Of a DNA stretch of 64,000 bases, positions 36,933 through 46,185 are shown in pieces (position 1 is the first letter of the stretch; each line of letters begins with the position of its first letter). The DNA is from Arcobacter sp. Lineage in GTDB: Bacteria; Campylobacterota; Campylobacteria; Campylobacterales; Arcobacteraceae. Under the pieces are notes generated by a model, which did no database searches, was not told the DNA's origin, and was given only the letters and a program-made list of their open reading frames with translations. Location: assembly GCA_003252105.1 (NCBI GenBank), contig QKDL01000015.1:1-64000 (forward strand), given 5' to 3'. The position numbers and the translations under genes are program-made.

Positions 36933-38900
36933 ATGTTTAAAGAGTTTAATTTAGAAAATTTAGAAAATAGTAAAAATGAATTAGAAGAGATTTTAACAAG
37001 TAGTAGAAAAAGAGTTGATGAGTTATTAGAAATAGAAAATAAAACGTATCAAAATTTTGTTGTGCCATTTCAAGAAATAGGGGAGAGCATAAATGAATTT
37101 TTAACTCCAGTGTTTCATATTGATTCTGTAAAAAACTCAGAAATAACGCAAAAAGTTTACGAAGAATGTCTTCCATTGATCTCAGATTATGAAACTGACA
37201 TATCACAAAATGTTAATATTTTTAAGACTTTAAAAGATATACAGTTTAACTATAAAAGAGAGTTAAATGATATACAAAATAAAGTCTTATACAATGAGAT
37301 TAGAGATTTCAAATTAAGTGGTTGTGATTTAGAAAATAATAAAAAGAAAAAACTAAAAGAGTTAAGTTTAGAGCTTAGTAAACTTTCTCAAAAATTTTCA
37401 CAAAATCTTTTAAATGCAACAAACTCTTATGAGATGATAATTGAAGATTTTGAAGATGTAAAAGAGATTCCGCAGTCTGATTTAGAGTTGGCAAAATTTG
37501 AGGAAGAGGGTAAAACTAAATATAAATTTACACTTCAAATGCCATCTTATTTAGCTTATATTACTTATGGTTCAAGTAGAGAAAAAAGGGAAGAAATATA
37601 TAAAGCTTATACAACAAGAGCACCTGAAAATGGAAAAATTATTGAACAAATTTTAAAATTAAAAGATGAAAAAGTAAAAATTTTAGGTTTTGATTCTTAT
37701 GCACAATATTCACTTGAAACAAAAATGGCTAAAACAACACAAGAGGTTGTTTCATTTTTGGAAGAGTTAGCTTTAAAAGGAAAGGATAGGGCCTTAGAAG
37801 AGCTTGAAGAGATTAAAGAGTATGCTAAAAAGGATGGAATTGAAAATATCCAAAGCTTTGATATGTCTTATTATAGTGAGAAGATAAAAAAAGAAAAATA
37901 TGATTTAGATGAAGAGTATTATAGACCTTATTTTGAACAAAATTCAGTTTTAAATGGATTTTTTGATTTTCTAAAAGAGGTATTTGAAATAGAATTTACT
38001 CTTACTGATGCAAAAGCATGGGATGAAAAGGTTAAAGTATATAATATAAGTGAAAAAGGTAATGTAATAGCTAGAATTTATATTGACTTAGAAGCTAGAA
38101 AAGACAAAAGAGGGGGTGCATGGATGAATAATTGGCATTCTCATTATGTAAACTCAAAAGGGGAAAAACAACTTCCAACTGCTTATATTGTTTGTAATTT
38201 TCCTCAATCAACTGAAAATACACCTTCACTTTTAAGACACTCTGATGTTGTGACACTTTTCCATGAAATGGGACATGCACTACATCATCTATTAAGTAAA
38301 GTTCCAGAAGCGTTTGTTAGTGGTATATCTGGTGTTGCATGGGATGTTGTAGAGTTCCCTTCACAATTTTTAGAGTATTTTTCTTATGATAAAGAGGTAT
38401 TAAAACTTTTTGCAAAACACTATAAGACAGGTGAGGTTTTAAGTGATGAAGCTATTGATAGAATAATAAAAGCTAAGAATTTTCAGTCTTCTATGGGGAT
38501 GTTAAGACAAATAGAGTTTGCTTTATTTGATTTTAAACTACATGAAAAGTTATGTAAAACAGAAGATGAAGTACAAGCATTGTTAGATAGTATTAGAGAA
38601 AAATATTCTGTTTCTAAACCACCAAAATATAATAAGTTTCAAAATGGATTCAGTCATATATTTGCAGGAGGATATGCTGCTGGGTATTACTCTTATAAAT
38701 GGGCAGAAGTATTGAGTGCAGATGCATTTTATATGTTTATTGACTCAGGGAGAGTGTTAAACAAAGAGTTAGCTACAAAATATAAAGATATAGTGCTGAA
38801 AAATGGAGGTTCAAAAGATATGGATCAACTTTTCTTTGAATTTGCTTCAAGAAATCCAAGTGTAGATTCTTTACTAAAAATTGATGGAATTATTAGCTAA
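36933..38900 (+). CDS. M3 family oligopeptidase (oligopeptidase A/PrlC-like)
   Basis: Cytosolic zinc peptidase that degrades short peptides. The 655-aa protein has the zinc motif HEMGH at residues 444-448, followed by HHLLS and the third zinc ligand in the WDVVEFPSQFLE segment. The C-terminal GFSHIFAGGYAAGYYSYKWAE block is a strong M3A signature. There is no signal peptide. The ribosome site AAAGGAG precedes the ATG. Between prmC and the coiled-coil gene. Confidence 0.94.
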   Translation: MFKEFNLENLENSKNELEEILTSSRKRVDELLEIENKTYQNFVVPFQEIGESINEFLTPVFHIDSVKNSEITQKVYEECLPLISDYETDISQNVNIFKTLKDIQFNYKRELNDIQNKVLYNEIRDFKLSGCDLENNKKKKLKELSLELSKLSQKFSQNLLNATNSYEMIIEDFEDVKEIPQSDLELAKFEEEGKTKYKFTLQMPSYLAYITYGSSREKREEIYKAYTTRAPENGKIIEQILKLKDEKVKILGFDSYAQYSLETKMAKTTQEVVSFLEELALKGKDRALEELEEIKEYAKKDGIENIQSFDMSYYSEKIKKEKYDLDEEYYRPYFEQNSVLNGFFDFLKEVFEIEFTLTDAKAWDEKVKVYNISEKGNVIARIYIDLEARKDKRGGAWMNNWHSHYVNSKGEKQLPTAYIVCNFPQSTENTPSLLRHSDVVTLFHEMGHALHHLLSKVPEAFVSGISGVAWDVVEFPSQFLEYFSYDKEVLKLFAKHYKTGEVLSDEAIDRIIKAKNFQSSMGMLRQIEFALFDFKLHEKLCKTEDEVQALLDSIREKYSVSKPPKYNKFQNGFSHIFAGGYAAGYYSYKWAEVLSADAFYMFIDSGRVLNKELATKYKDIVLKNGGSKDMDQLFFEFASRNPSVDSLLKIDGIIS

Positions 38901-38954
38901 GTTTTGTAATAATATGATTTCTATTCAGATTGATAAATATAAGGGATTTTTACT

Positions 38955-39473
38955 ATGACAAACGCTGAAACTATTACAAAATTAAATGATGCACTTGAAA
39001 AATTGATAAATGCTTATGAGATATTACAAAACTCATATGATGATTTACAAAATGATAATAAAAAATTAAATGATGAGATTAAAAATTTAAAAAGTAAAGT
39101 TAATGAACTAGAAGAAGAGAAAAGAAACTTAGAAGATAATGTTAATGTATTAGAAGATACAAAAGAAAAAGATACAAACAATATGAACAATATGCTGACT
39201 AAGATAGAAAGTCTTTTAGGTAAGAAAAAACCTTCTTCAGAAACTGATGCTATAAAGCCAAATGAAAATAAAGTAGGGGAAGAATCACAAAAAAATGATA
39301 CTGCTAGTAGTCCTTCAGCAGTAAAAGATGCAAGAGCTGCTATGGGTGAGATTGTTATAGATAGCAAATCTTCATCAGAGAAAAATGAAGAGTCTGAAAA
39401 TAGTCATTCATCTTCAGAAAATAAAATTGATTTAAATAGAATGGCTTCTTTATTGAATGGTTTTAATAGTTAA
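38955..39473 (+). CDS. Coiled-coil protein, 172 aa
   Basis: Not recognised. Residues 5-85 form a long coiled coil, with heptads of Leu/Ile/Val and Asn/Lys/Glu between (LNDEIKNLKSKVNELEEEKRNLE). The rest is polar and likely disordered (many Ser, Glu, Asn), with a short hydrophobic end (NRMASLLNGF). It looks like ZapB-type or scaffold proteins, but no family can be named. No signal peptide. It is 6 bases before the 92-aa gene, so the two are probably co-expressed. Confidence 0.7.
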   Translation: MTNAETITKLNDALEKLINAYEILQNSYDDLQNDNKKLNDEIKNLKSKVNELEEEKRNLEDNVNVLEDTKEKDTNNMNNMLTKIESLLGKKKPSSETDAIKPNENKVGEESQKNDTASSPSAVKDARAAMGEIVIDSKSSSEKNEESENSHSSSENKIDLNRMASLLNGFNS

Positions 39474-39479
39474 TTAAAC

Positions 39480-39758
39480 ATGGTTTTAATATTAAATAAG
39501 GCCTCTTTATATTCAACCTTTGGTGTAGATGATTTTATATCACTAGATGTAGTTATAAACAATATGGCTCCATCTATGGTTGAATATTACTTATCTGACT
39601 TGTCAAATGGAAATGATGATATATATTTAAATAAAAAGAATATTCAAAATAGTATTAGTATTGGAGAGTATTCTTTATATTTAGATTATGATGATGAAGT
39701 ATATATAGAGATAGAAGATAATGCCAATGATGAATTTGAGACAGGTTCACTATGGTAG
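39480..39758 (+). CDS. Hypothetical acidic protein, 92 aa
   Basis: Not recognised. It is acidic (many Asp/Glu toward the end, DYDDEVYIEIEDNANDEFE) with short alternating hydrophobic strands that suggest a small beta protein. It begins 6 bases after the coiled-coil gene and ends 60 bases before xerH. The short gap holds a dif-like site. A ribosome site is not clear; translation may be coupled to the gene before it. Confidence 0.55.
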   Translation: MVLILNKASLYSTFGVDDFISLDVVINNMAPSMVEYYLSDLSNGNDDIYLNKKNIQNSISIGEYSLYLDYDDEVYIEIEDNANDEFETGSLW

Positions 39759-39773
39759 AGTGTAAATATATAA

Positions 39774-39801
39774 TAGTTTGGAAATTATAGTTTCCAAAAC
39801 T
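39774..39801. other. Candidate difH chromosome-dimer resolution site
   Basis: A 28-bp inverted repeat with the architecture of Xer sites: an 11-bp left arm (TAGTTTGGAAA), a 6-bp centre (TTATAG) and an 11-bp right arm (TTTCCAAAACT). The inner eight positions of the arms match exactly. It lies 16 bases before the xerH start codon. Single-Xer systems of Campylobacterota are known to use a difH site, and location beside xerH is in line with this. A hairpin of the same sequence in the xerH leader is the other explanation. Confidence 0.6.
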
Positions 39802-39817
39802 AAAATATAGGTTTAAT

Positions 39818-40870
39818 ATGAAATATCCATTAGATTGTGAAAATAGCTTTGATAAGAGTTTTCTATTTTGGTTAAGTAGATTTCTTAGAAACAAGATAAC
39901 CTCTTTGTCTAATCGTCAAGTTAAAGATAAAGATAGACTTGCACAAATCTTACAAGCTTTAGTTAAAGGTTTTGATTCAATTGATAGTATTAAACCTGTT
40001 ATAAAAGAAGCTAGAAATATTGGAATGAATTCTATTCATGTATATTTTATACCATTAGAGAAGCTTTTTCACTTTTTAGTTAACTTTGGTGCTAATTCAT
40101 TAAAAGAGATAGATGAAGAGCTTTTGAGTGATTTTCTTGCAACTGAGACTTCAAATCTATCTGATGCAACAAAAAAGAATTATAGAATTGCTTTAATTGG
40201 CTTCTTTGGCTATATAGATAAACAAAATGAAGCAGAAAATGGTTTTGTGTATAGATATGGCATTGAACTTAAAAATTGGGGTGGTCTTGGTGGTCAAGGG
40301 GGTAAAAAACTACCCTCTTTTATGCAAAAGGAAGAAGTTCAAAGGTTTATTGAAGCTATTGATACCTATCCTTTTAGTGCAAAAATAGCTGCAAGAAACA
40401 GGCTGATTATCAAAATTATACTTTATACAGGTATTAGAGTTAGCGAAGCTATCAATATACATATGAAAGATTTTAATAAAGATTCGGATGCTTATATCAT
40501 ACAAGTTCGAGGAAAAGGTAATAAACCAAGGGTTGTAATGATAAAAGAGGCTATTATCAAAAGAGATTTAATTGAGTGGGAATCAATCAAAAACTGTAAT
40601 AATAGTACCCTATTTTGTAATCAAAAAGGAGATTTACTTTCTCAAGCATATATAAGTGGAGTTGTAGAAAAAATACTTTTAAGTGCAGGAATTAGAAAAG
40701 AGAAAAATGGCGCTCATATGTTAAGACATACCTTTGCAACAATGCTTTATCAAAAAAGTAAGGATTTAATACTTGTTCAGGAGTCTTTAGGTCATGCAGA
40801 TATTAATACTTCAAGAATTTATACCCACTTTGATAAGGATAGATTAAAACAAACTACAGATATATTTTGA
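39818..40870 (+). CDS. xerH: Tyrosine recombinase XerH
   Basis: Site-specific recombinase that resolves chromosome dimers in Campylobacterota, where a single XerH replaces XerC/XerD. The 350-aa protein has an N-terminal core-binding domain (about 40-160) and a catalytic domain with the set R (TGIRVSEA), K in the RGKGNK turn, H-x-x-R (HMLRHTFAT), H (LGHADI) and the nucleophile Tyr (SRIYTH). All residues are intact. It ends directly against the convergent cheB. The dif-like site upstream supports the XerH call over a phage or integron integrase. Confidence 0.92.
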   Translation: MKYPLDCENSFDKSFLFWLSRFLRNKITSLSNRQVKDKDRLAQILQALVKGFDSIDSIKPVIKEARNIGMNSIHVYFIPLEKLFHFLVNFGANSLKEIDEELLSDFLATETSNLSDATKKNYRIALIGFFGYIDKQNEAENGFVYRYGIELKNWGGLGGQGGKKLPSFMQKEEVQRFIEAIDTYPFSAKIAARNRLIIKIILYTGIRVSEAINIHMKDFNKDSDAYIIQVRGKGNKPRVVMIKEAIIKRDLIEWESIKNCNNSTLFCNQKGDLLSQAYISGVVEKILLSAGIRKEKNGAHMLRHTFATMLYQKSKDLILVQESLGHADINTSRIYTHFDKDRLKQTTDIF

Positions 40871-41947
40871 TTATTTTCTTTTGTTTTTAGCAAATTCAAT
40901 TATATATTGAGCTATTTCATCAAGATGTACAATATCTTTTACTGCTCCAGCTTGTATAGCTTTTGCTGGCATACCAAATACTACACAGCTTTGTTCATTT
41001 TGTGCTATTGTATATGCTCCATTGTCATGTAGTTCTTTCATGGCAATACTTCCATCATCACCCATACCTGTCATCATTACAGCCATTGCACCACCGCCAG
41101 CACAGTTATTAACTGATCTAAACAATACATCAACACTAGGTCTATGATGACTAACTTTTACGGTATCAAGTAGTCTAGTTTTGTATATACCCCCTACACT
41201 TTCAATAGTAAGGTGCATATTACCAGGTGCTAAATATGCATGACCATATTCTAATGTCATTCCATCTTTAGCTTCACATACATTTAGTGCAGAATTATCA
41301 TTTAATCTATCTGCAAAAGATTTAGAAAAACCATAAGGTATATGTTGAGTTATTACTATAGGAGGTAGATCTCCTGTTAAATCCTTAAAGACCCTTAATA
41401 ATGATTCAACTCCACCTGTTGATGAACCTATAGCTATAACTTTTTTCCCATTTAATCGAGCAGGTCTTGAAGGTATTACTTCATCTGGATGTATTTTTCT
41501 TTCAATTTCTTTTGATTTTGTGTGTATAATCTTTATAGTGGGTTTAGGCTTTTTTAAAGTATATCTTTTTAATAAGAAAGTTAGGTTTAGTAAGTTGTCT
41601 TTAATTCTTTCTGCGAAAGAACTCATTGATTCACCATTTTCTGGTTTTGGAATAAATCCTACTGCTCCATCATCAAAAATATCATTTCCTCTAACACTTT
41701 CACCAGATACTACTACTGCTGGCATGGGATGAAGTCTCATTAAGTTTCTTAAAAATGTTACACCATTCATTTTAGGCATATTAATATCAATTGTTACTAA
41801 ATCAGGTTCATACTGTTTTATTTTTTCTCTTGCATCATATGCATCAATTGCTTCTGCTACAACTTCAAATTCATCAATATTATTAATCATGTCTTTTATA
41901 ATTCTTCTCATTGAAGGTGAATCATCAATAACTAAAACTGTATACAT
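40871..41947 (-). CDS. cheB: Chemotaxis methylesterase CheB with receiver domain
   Basis: Removes methyl groups from chemoreceptors and deamidates glutamines. Residues 1-120 form a receiver domain with the phosphoacceptor Asp54 (VTIDINMPKMNG) and the acid pair D8-D9. After a linker the esterase domain has the catalytic set Ser (GSSTGG), His (ITQHIP) and Asp (GMGDDG). C. jejuni CheB lacks the receiver, so this form is the more general one. Last gene of cheY-A-R-D-B, 11 bases after cheD. Confidence 0.96.
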   Translation of the reverse strand: MYTVLVIDDSPSMRRIIKDMINNIDEFEVVAEAIDAYDAREKIKQYEPDLVTIDINMPKMNGVTFLRNLMRLHPMPAVVVSGESVRGNDIFDDGAVGFIPKPENGESMSSFAERIKDNLLNLTFLLKRYTLKKPKPTIKIIHTKSKEIERKIHPDEVIPSRPARLNGKKVIAIGSSTGGVESLLRVFKDLTGDLPPIVITQHIPYGFSKSFADRLNDNSALNVCEAKDGMTLEYGHAYLAPGNMHLTIESVGGIYKTRLLDTVKVSHHRPSVDVLFRSVNNCAGGGAMAVMMTGMGDDGSIAMKELHDNGAYTIAQNEQSCVVFGMPAKAIQAGAVKDIVHLDEIAQYIIEFAKNKRK

Positions 41948-41958
41948 AAAATATTATC

Positions 41959-42639
41959 CTAAAATAACTCAATTTCCATTTCTGGTTGTATTATTTGTTT
42001 ATCTTCAATACCAAAAAGGTCAACACCACCAACATATTCTTTGATAACTGGAGCTTTTGTAATTTCAGTTTGTAATGCTTTTTCTTCAGTAAGAATTTTC
42101 TTATCAGTTTCATTTTTCTGAGTAACTTTTATAAAAGTTTGAAATTCATCAGCAAGTAAAATTAGCCTACCATGTTCTCCTCTTGTATGTTCACTAATAA
42201 GTTTAAAACCCTCAGATTTACAAAAATCTTTTGCAAATTCTACATTTCTATGTCCAATTGAGTTTAAAGAAGCAGTCAATTGCATAATATCAGCACCACC
42301 TGAAATTTTAGCAACCATATTTTGTTTTGAACAACCAAGTTTATACATCTCATTTAGCATAGCTTCAACAGAGTATAAACCATATTTCATATCATCATTT
42401 GTGCTATTTGTTGAGGGTAATAAAAAGTGGTTCATTGATTTTATCTTCTTTTGACTATCATAAAACATAATAGCAACACATGAACCTAATAAAGTTTTAA
42501 AGGCTATTTGATCAATATCTGGACCTACTGCAAATTCTCCACCAATTACAGTATGTGTATTGTAACCTTTAGTTTTTTGAGTAAAACGAGATATTGAAGC
42601 TTTTTCAATACCCCCATCTTTATGTCCAATTATAATCAA
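41959..42639 (-). CDS. cheD: Chemoreceptor glutamine deamidase CheD
   Basis: Converts receptor Gln to Glu and can act with CheC-like phosphatases. The 226-aa protein has the catalytic Cys54 in TLLGSCVAIMFYD and His71 in MNHFLLP. The middle part carries KISGGADIM and the later EHTRGEHGR segment typical of CheD. A C-terminal tail of about 60 residues is charged and lacks a clear domain. It overlaps cheR by 4 bases. Many Campylobacterota lack CheD. Confidence 0.94.
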   Translation of the reverse strand: MIIIGHKDGGIEKASISRFTQKTKGYNTHTVIGGEFAVGPDIDQIAFKTLLGSCVAIMFYDSQKKIKSMNHFLLPSTNSTNDDMKYGLYSVEAMLNEMYKLGCSKQNMVAKISGGADIMQLTASLNSIGHRNVEFAKDFCKSEGFKLISEHTRGEHGRLILLADEFQTFIKVTQKNETDKKILTEEKALQTEITKAPVIKEYVGGVDLFGIEDKQIIQPEMEIELF

Positions 42640-43478
42640 GGTAATTCCTTTGTTTTTATAAATATATTTTGCCCTATTCTTTGTACATAATTGATTAAAT
42701 CATGAGGATTTTCAGAGTGTCCTAAATATAAAGTTCCACCCATTTTTAAGTGATTAAATAGTTTTTTTAATATTTTATTTTGATCAGGCGTTGAAAAATA
42801 GATTAAAACATTTCTACAAAATATTACATCAAAGTAATTTTTTTCATAAGGATAAGTTGGATCATTTAAATTCATCACTTGAAAAGTAACCATTTTTTGA
42901 AGTTCTGGTTTTACTTTTATGAGTATTTCTTCATTTGCAAGAGTTTTTTGTACCCTTCTTTTAAAGTATTTCTGAGGTTTAATCCATTGGGGAAACTCTT
43001 TTGATGATTTTGAATATCTGTATATTCCATTTGCAGCATATTGTAAGACATTTGTATCAATATCTGTAGCTAAGATAGTAGCATTGATTTTCTTACCTAA
43101 AGTTTCTTGGGCTTCCAAAACAGTCATTGCCATTGAATATGGCTCTTCACCTGTAGATGAAGCAGAGCAATACATCTTTATATCTTTTCCTGATTTTGCA
43201 AATTCTGGAAGAACTCTATTTATTAAGTCTGTAAAATGGAAATCTTCTCTAAAAAAGTGAGTTTTATTTGTGGTAAATGAGTTAATAAACTCCATTTGAT
43301 ATTCACCATCTTCTATAGCTTCAAGGAGTTCTTCTATATCACCACTATATTTAGTATCTCTTTTTAGTTTATGTAGTCTATTTGCAATCATAATATCTTT
43401 ATTCTCAGATAGGGTAATACCCGTAAGAGAATAAAGAATAGATTTTACTTTTTTGTGTAATGCACTATTGTCTAACAT
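42636..43478 (-). CDS. cheR: Chemoreceptor methyltransferase CheR
   Basis: Methylates receptor glutamates using S-adenosylmethionine. The 280-aa protein has the N-terminal all-helical domain, then the NKTHFFREDFHF motif, SASSTGEEPYSMAM (SAM-binding), and FCRNVLIYF. No TPR or pentapeptide tether follows. Third gene of the operon; it follows cheA by 4 bases. Confidence 0.96.
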   Translation of the reverse strand: MLDNSALHKKVKSILYSLTGITLSENKDIMIANRLHKLKRDTKYSGDIEELLEAIEDGEYQMEFINSFTTNKTHFFREDFHFTDLINRVLPEFAKSGKDIKMYCSASSTGEEPYSMAMTVLEAQETLGKKINATILATDIDTNVLQYAANGIYRYSKSSKEFPQWIKPQKYFKRRVQKTLANEEILIKVKPELQKMVTFQVMNLNDPTYPYEKNYFDVIFCRNVLIYFSTPDQNKILKKLFNHLKMGGTLYLGHSENPHDLINYVQRIGQNIFIKTKELP

Positions 43479-43482
43479 TTAA

Positions 43483-45606
43483 TTAAGAGGCAAATTGCGC
43501 GGCATTAATATCTTTTTCTATTTTGATCTGTGCATTAATTATTCCTAAAACATCAAGAATTAACCCAATGCTTCCATCACCTCTAACTGTAGCAGCCCCT
43601 ATTCCTTCAACACTTCTAAAGTTTTTATCTAAAGGTTTTACAACCACTTGGTGTTGATTTAAGAATTCATCAATTGATATAGCTACTTTAGTATTTCCTG
43701 ATTTTACAACGATTAACATTCCATCTTCTAAGTTTTCAAAAGTTGGTTCTACTCCAAATAATTGATGTAATCTCACTACAGGAATAAACTCTTCTCTTAG
43801 CATCAATAACTCTTGAGAACCATCACCAATTTTTTTAATCATTTCAGGAGTTGGTTGTAATGATTCTACAATTGAACTTAGAGGTAAAATATATTTGTGG
43901 TTTCCAACAGCAATATCAAGACCATCTAAAATTGCAAGAGTAAGAGGTAACATAATTGTAATAACAGTACCTTTACCTAACATTGTATCTAATCTAATTG
44001 CACCACCAAGTTTTTGGATATTTGTTTTAACAACGTCCATACCAACACCACGACCTGAAATATCAGTAATTTTTTCAGCTGTTGATACACCTGCACCAAA
44101 AACTAACATCGCTTTTTCATTATCATTCATAGTATTATATTGATTTTCATCAATTTGACCTTGCTCTAGAGCTTTTTTTGCTACTCTTTCAGCATCAATA
44201 CCTTTACCATCATCTTCAATAGTGATAATCATTTGACCATTTGCTTGTTCAGCTGATATACTGATTGAACCAACTTCATCTTTTCCACTTGCTTGTCTAA
44301 CATCTGGTGTTTCTAATCCATGATCTAGAGAGTTTCTAATAATATGCATTAGTGGATCTGTAAGTCCTTCAATCATTGCTTTATCAATTTCAACATTATC
44401 TCCATAATGTTTAAATTCAACTTTTTTCCCTAGTTTTCTTGAAATATCTCTTACAACTTTTGGAAATTTTGAATAAATAGATTCCATAGGTACCATTCTG
44501 ATACTCATAATTGAATCTTGCATATCTCTAATATGTCTTTCAAGCAATTCTAATCTTTCTAAAACAGCATTTCTTGTTTTTGTTTCTTCAATAGAAGTTG
44601 AAAATTGAGTTAACATTGCATTAGTAATTACTAAATCTCCAACATTATTCATAAGTAAATCAATTTTATCTAGATTTACTCTAATATTATTAGTTGCAGC
44701 TGCTTTTTTCTCTTTTATCTCTTTTTCTGGTCTTTCTGCTCTTTTTGATACTACTTTTTTATCATCATTATCTTCTTCTGTTGCTATAGGAGCAGATTTA
44801 GCTGCTGCTGTTTTCACAGTTGGAGTTTTAACCTCTTGCGATTTTAAAATCTCTTCTTTTTGATCTTCATTGTTAGCATCAATTTGTGCATCAGGAGTTA
44901 TATCTGGCATATCATCAAAGAATCCAAAATCATCATCATCGTTGTGTTCAATAGTTGGAGTAATTGCTGTTTCAGATAATTTATCTAATTCATCATCAAA
45001 GAACCCATAGTTTTCATTACTTTTTCCTATTTCATCATCTTTGAAAAAACCATAAGAAACATTAAATTTACTCTCATTTACATTTTCATCATAAAAACCA
45101 ATGTTCTCATCAACAGTATGTTCTATTTTTTCAATTTTTGTTTCCACTTTTTTAACTGGAGTCTCAACAACAGGAGCAGCAGCCTGAGCATTTGTAGGAG
45201 TTTCTCCATTTATATAAGCTCTAATATCTGATAATAAGTCTGACGTCATTTCAGTAAAAGTTTCTCTTGTAAGTTCTTCAGATACTTCTAATTCTAAAAG
45301 TTCTTTCATAACATCTAAACCATCAATTAAAGTTCCAGCCATCTCTGGTTTAAACTCTATTTGATGGTTTCTAAGCTTATCCATCATGTTTTCAACATCA
45401 TGTGTAAACTCTGCAAATAGTGTTAGTTCTACAGAAGCTCCACTTCCTTTTAGAGTATGAACATCTCTAAAAAGTTGTCCCATCTCTTCATCAGTTAATG
45501 TTCCGTTATTTTCAGCTTCTAAAAGTACATTATCTGCTGACTCAAAAAGCTCTTCAGCTTCTTCAACGAACATTTCTCTATATTTAGAAATATCAAAACC
45601 AGACAT
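43483..45606 (-). CDS. cheA: Chemotaxis histidine kinase CheA
   Basis: Central kinase of the chemosensory array, 707 aa. Domains in order: P1 with the phospho-His50 (HTLKGSG); a long charged linker (about 135-290) where P2 would be, holding four (I/Y/F)GF(F/Y)-acidic motifs at residues 169-234; P3 dimerisation (about 300-370); P4 ATPase with HxxRNSLDHG (N box), DDGKGID (G1) and GRGVGMDVV; and P5, CheW-like, to the end. There is no receiver domain, unlike the CheAY fusion of C. jejuni and H. pylori. Second gene of the operon, 12 bases after cheY. Confidence 0.96.
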   Translation of the reverse strand: MSGFDISKYREMFVEEAEELFESADNVLLEAENNGTLTDEEMGQLFRDVHTLKGSGASVELTLFAEFTHDVENMMDKLRNHQIEFKPEMAGTLIDGLDVMKELLELEVSEELTRETFTEMTSDLLSDIRAYINGETPTNAQAAAPVVETPVKKVETKIEKIEHTVDENIGFYDENVNESKFNVSYGFFKDDEIGKSNENYGFFDDELDKLSETAITPTIEHNDDDDFGFFDDMPDITPDAQIDANNEDQKEEILKSQEVKTPTVKTAAAKSAPIATEEDNDDKKVVSKRAERPEKEIKEKKAAATNNIRVNLDKIDLLMNNVGDLVITNAMLTQFSTSIEETKTRNAVLERLELLERHIRDMQDSIMSIRMVPMESIYSKFPKVVRDISRKLGKKVEFKHYGDNVEIDKAMIEGLTDPLMHIIRNSLDHGLETPDVRQASGKDEVGSISISAEQANGQMIITIEDDGKGIDAERVAKKALEQGQIDENQYNTMNDNEKAMLVFGAGVSTAEKITDISGRGVGMDVVKTNIQKLGGAIRLDTMLGKGTVITIMLPLTLAILDGLDIAVGNHKYILPLSSIVESLQPTPEMIKKIGDGSQELLMLREEFIPVVRLHQLFGVEPTFENLEDGMLIVVKSGNTKVAISIDEFLNQHQVVVKPLDKNFRSVEGIGAATVRGDGSIGLILDVLGIINAQIKIEKDINAAQFAS

Positions 45607-45618
45607 ATTTAAACCTTT

Positions 45619-45987
45619 TTATCTACTTAATACTATGTTAACTGCTTTTAAAAGTTGTTCTGGCACAAAAGGTTTTACAATCCATCCTGTTGCACCTGCA
45701 GCTTTACCTTTAGCTTTCATTTCGTCACTTCTTTCAGTAGTTAATACTAAAATAGGTTTTGAAGCATATTGTGGCAGTTTTCTTAACTCACCAATTAATG
45801 TAAGTCCATCCATATTTGGCATATTTACATCTGTAATAATCAAATCAAAAGTTGTAGCTTTAGCCTTTTCTAGACCATCAACTCCATCAACTCCTTCTGT
45901 TACATCTGTATATCCACCCTCATTTAGTGCATAGTTAAGCATATCTCTTAACATTGTAGAATCATCAACAATTAAAAGCTTAGCCAT
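45619..45987 (-). CDS. cheY: Chemotaxis response regulator CheY
   Basis: Single receiver domain of 122 aa that carries the signal to the flagellar switch. Acid pair D8-D9, phosphoacceptor Asp53 (IITDVNMPNMDG), the switch Thr (VLTTER) and the conserved Lys (WIVKPF) are all present. The start at 45987 is chosen because AAGGGG lies just before it. An in-frame ATG 17 codons upstream (46038) would add an unlikely hydrophobic tail. First gene of the che operon. Confidence 0.93.
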   Translation of the reverse strand: MAKLLIVDDSTMLRDMLNYALNEGGYTDVTEGVDGVDGLEKAKATTFDLIITDVNMPNMDGLTLIGELRKLPQYASKPILVLTTERSDEMKAKGKAAGATGWIVKPFVPEQLLKAVNIVLSR

Positions 45988-46185
45988 AAAAACCCCTTGT
46001 TTTCGTATAAATATTATTGTTTTAACTATATTAACCAAAGAAATATTAATTTAAGTTTAGTAATTTATTAAAATATAATATTTCAAAATTTAATGAAGTA
46101 TATGAAGAATAGGTATTTATGTAATTCATTACAACTAGAAGATTTTCAATTATAATGAAATTTACATAAACAAATTACAATGAGA

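Noticed and set aside
39818..40870. The tyrosine recombinase as a phage or integron integrase
   Set aside because: There is no attI, cassette or phage gene near it; the sequence type, place and dif-like site fit the chromosomal XerH.
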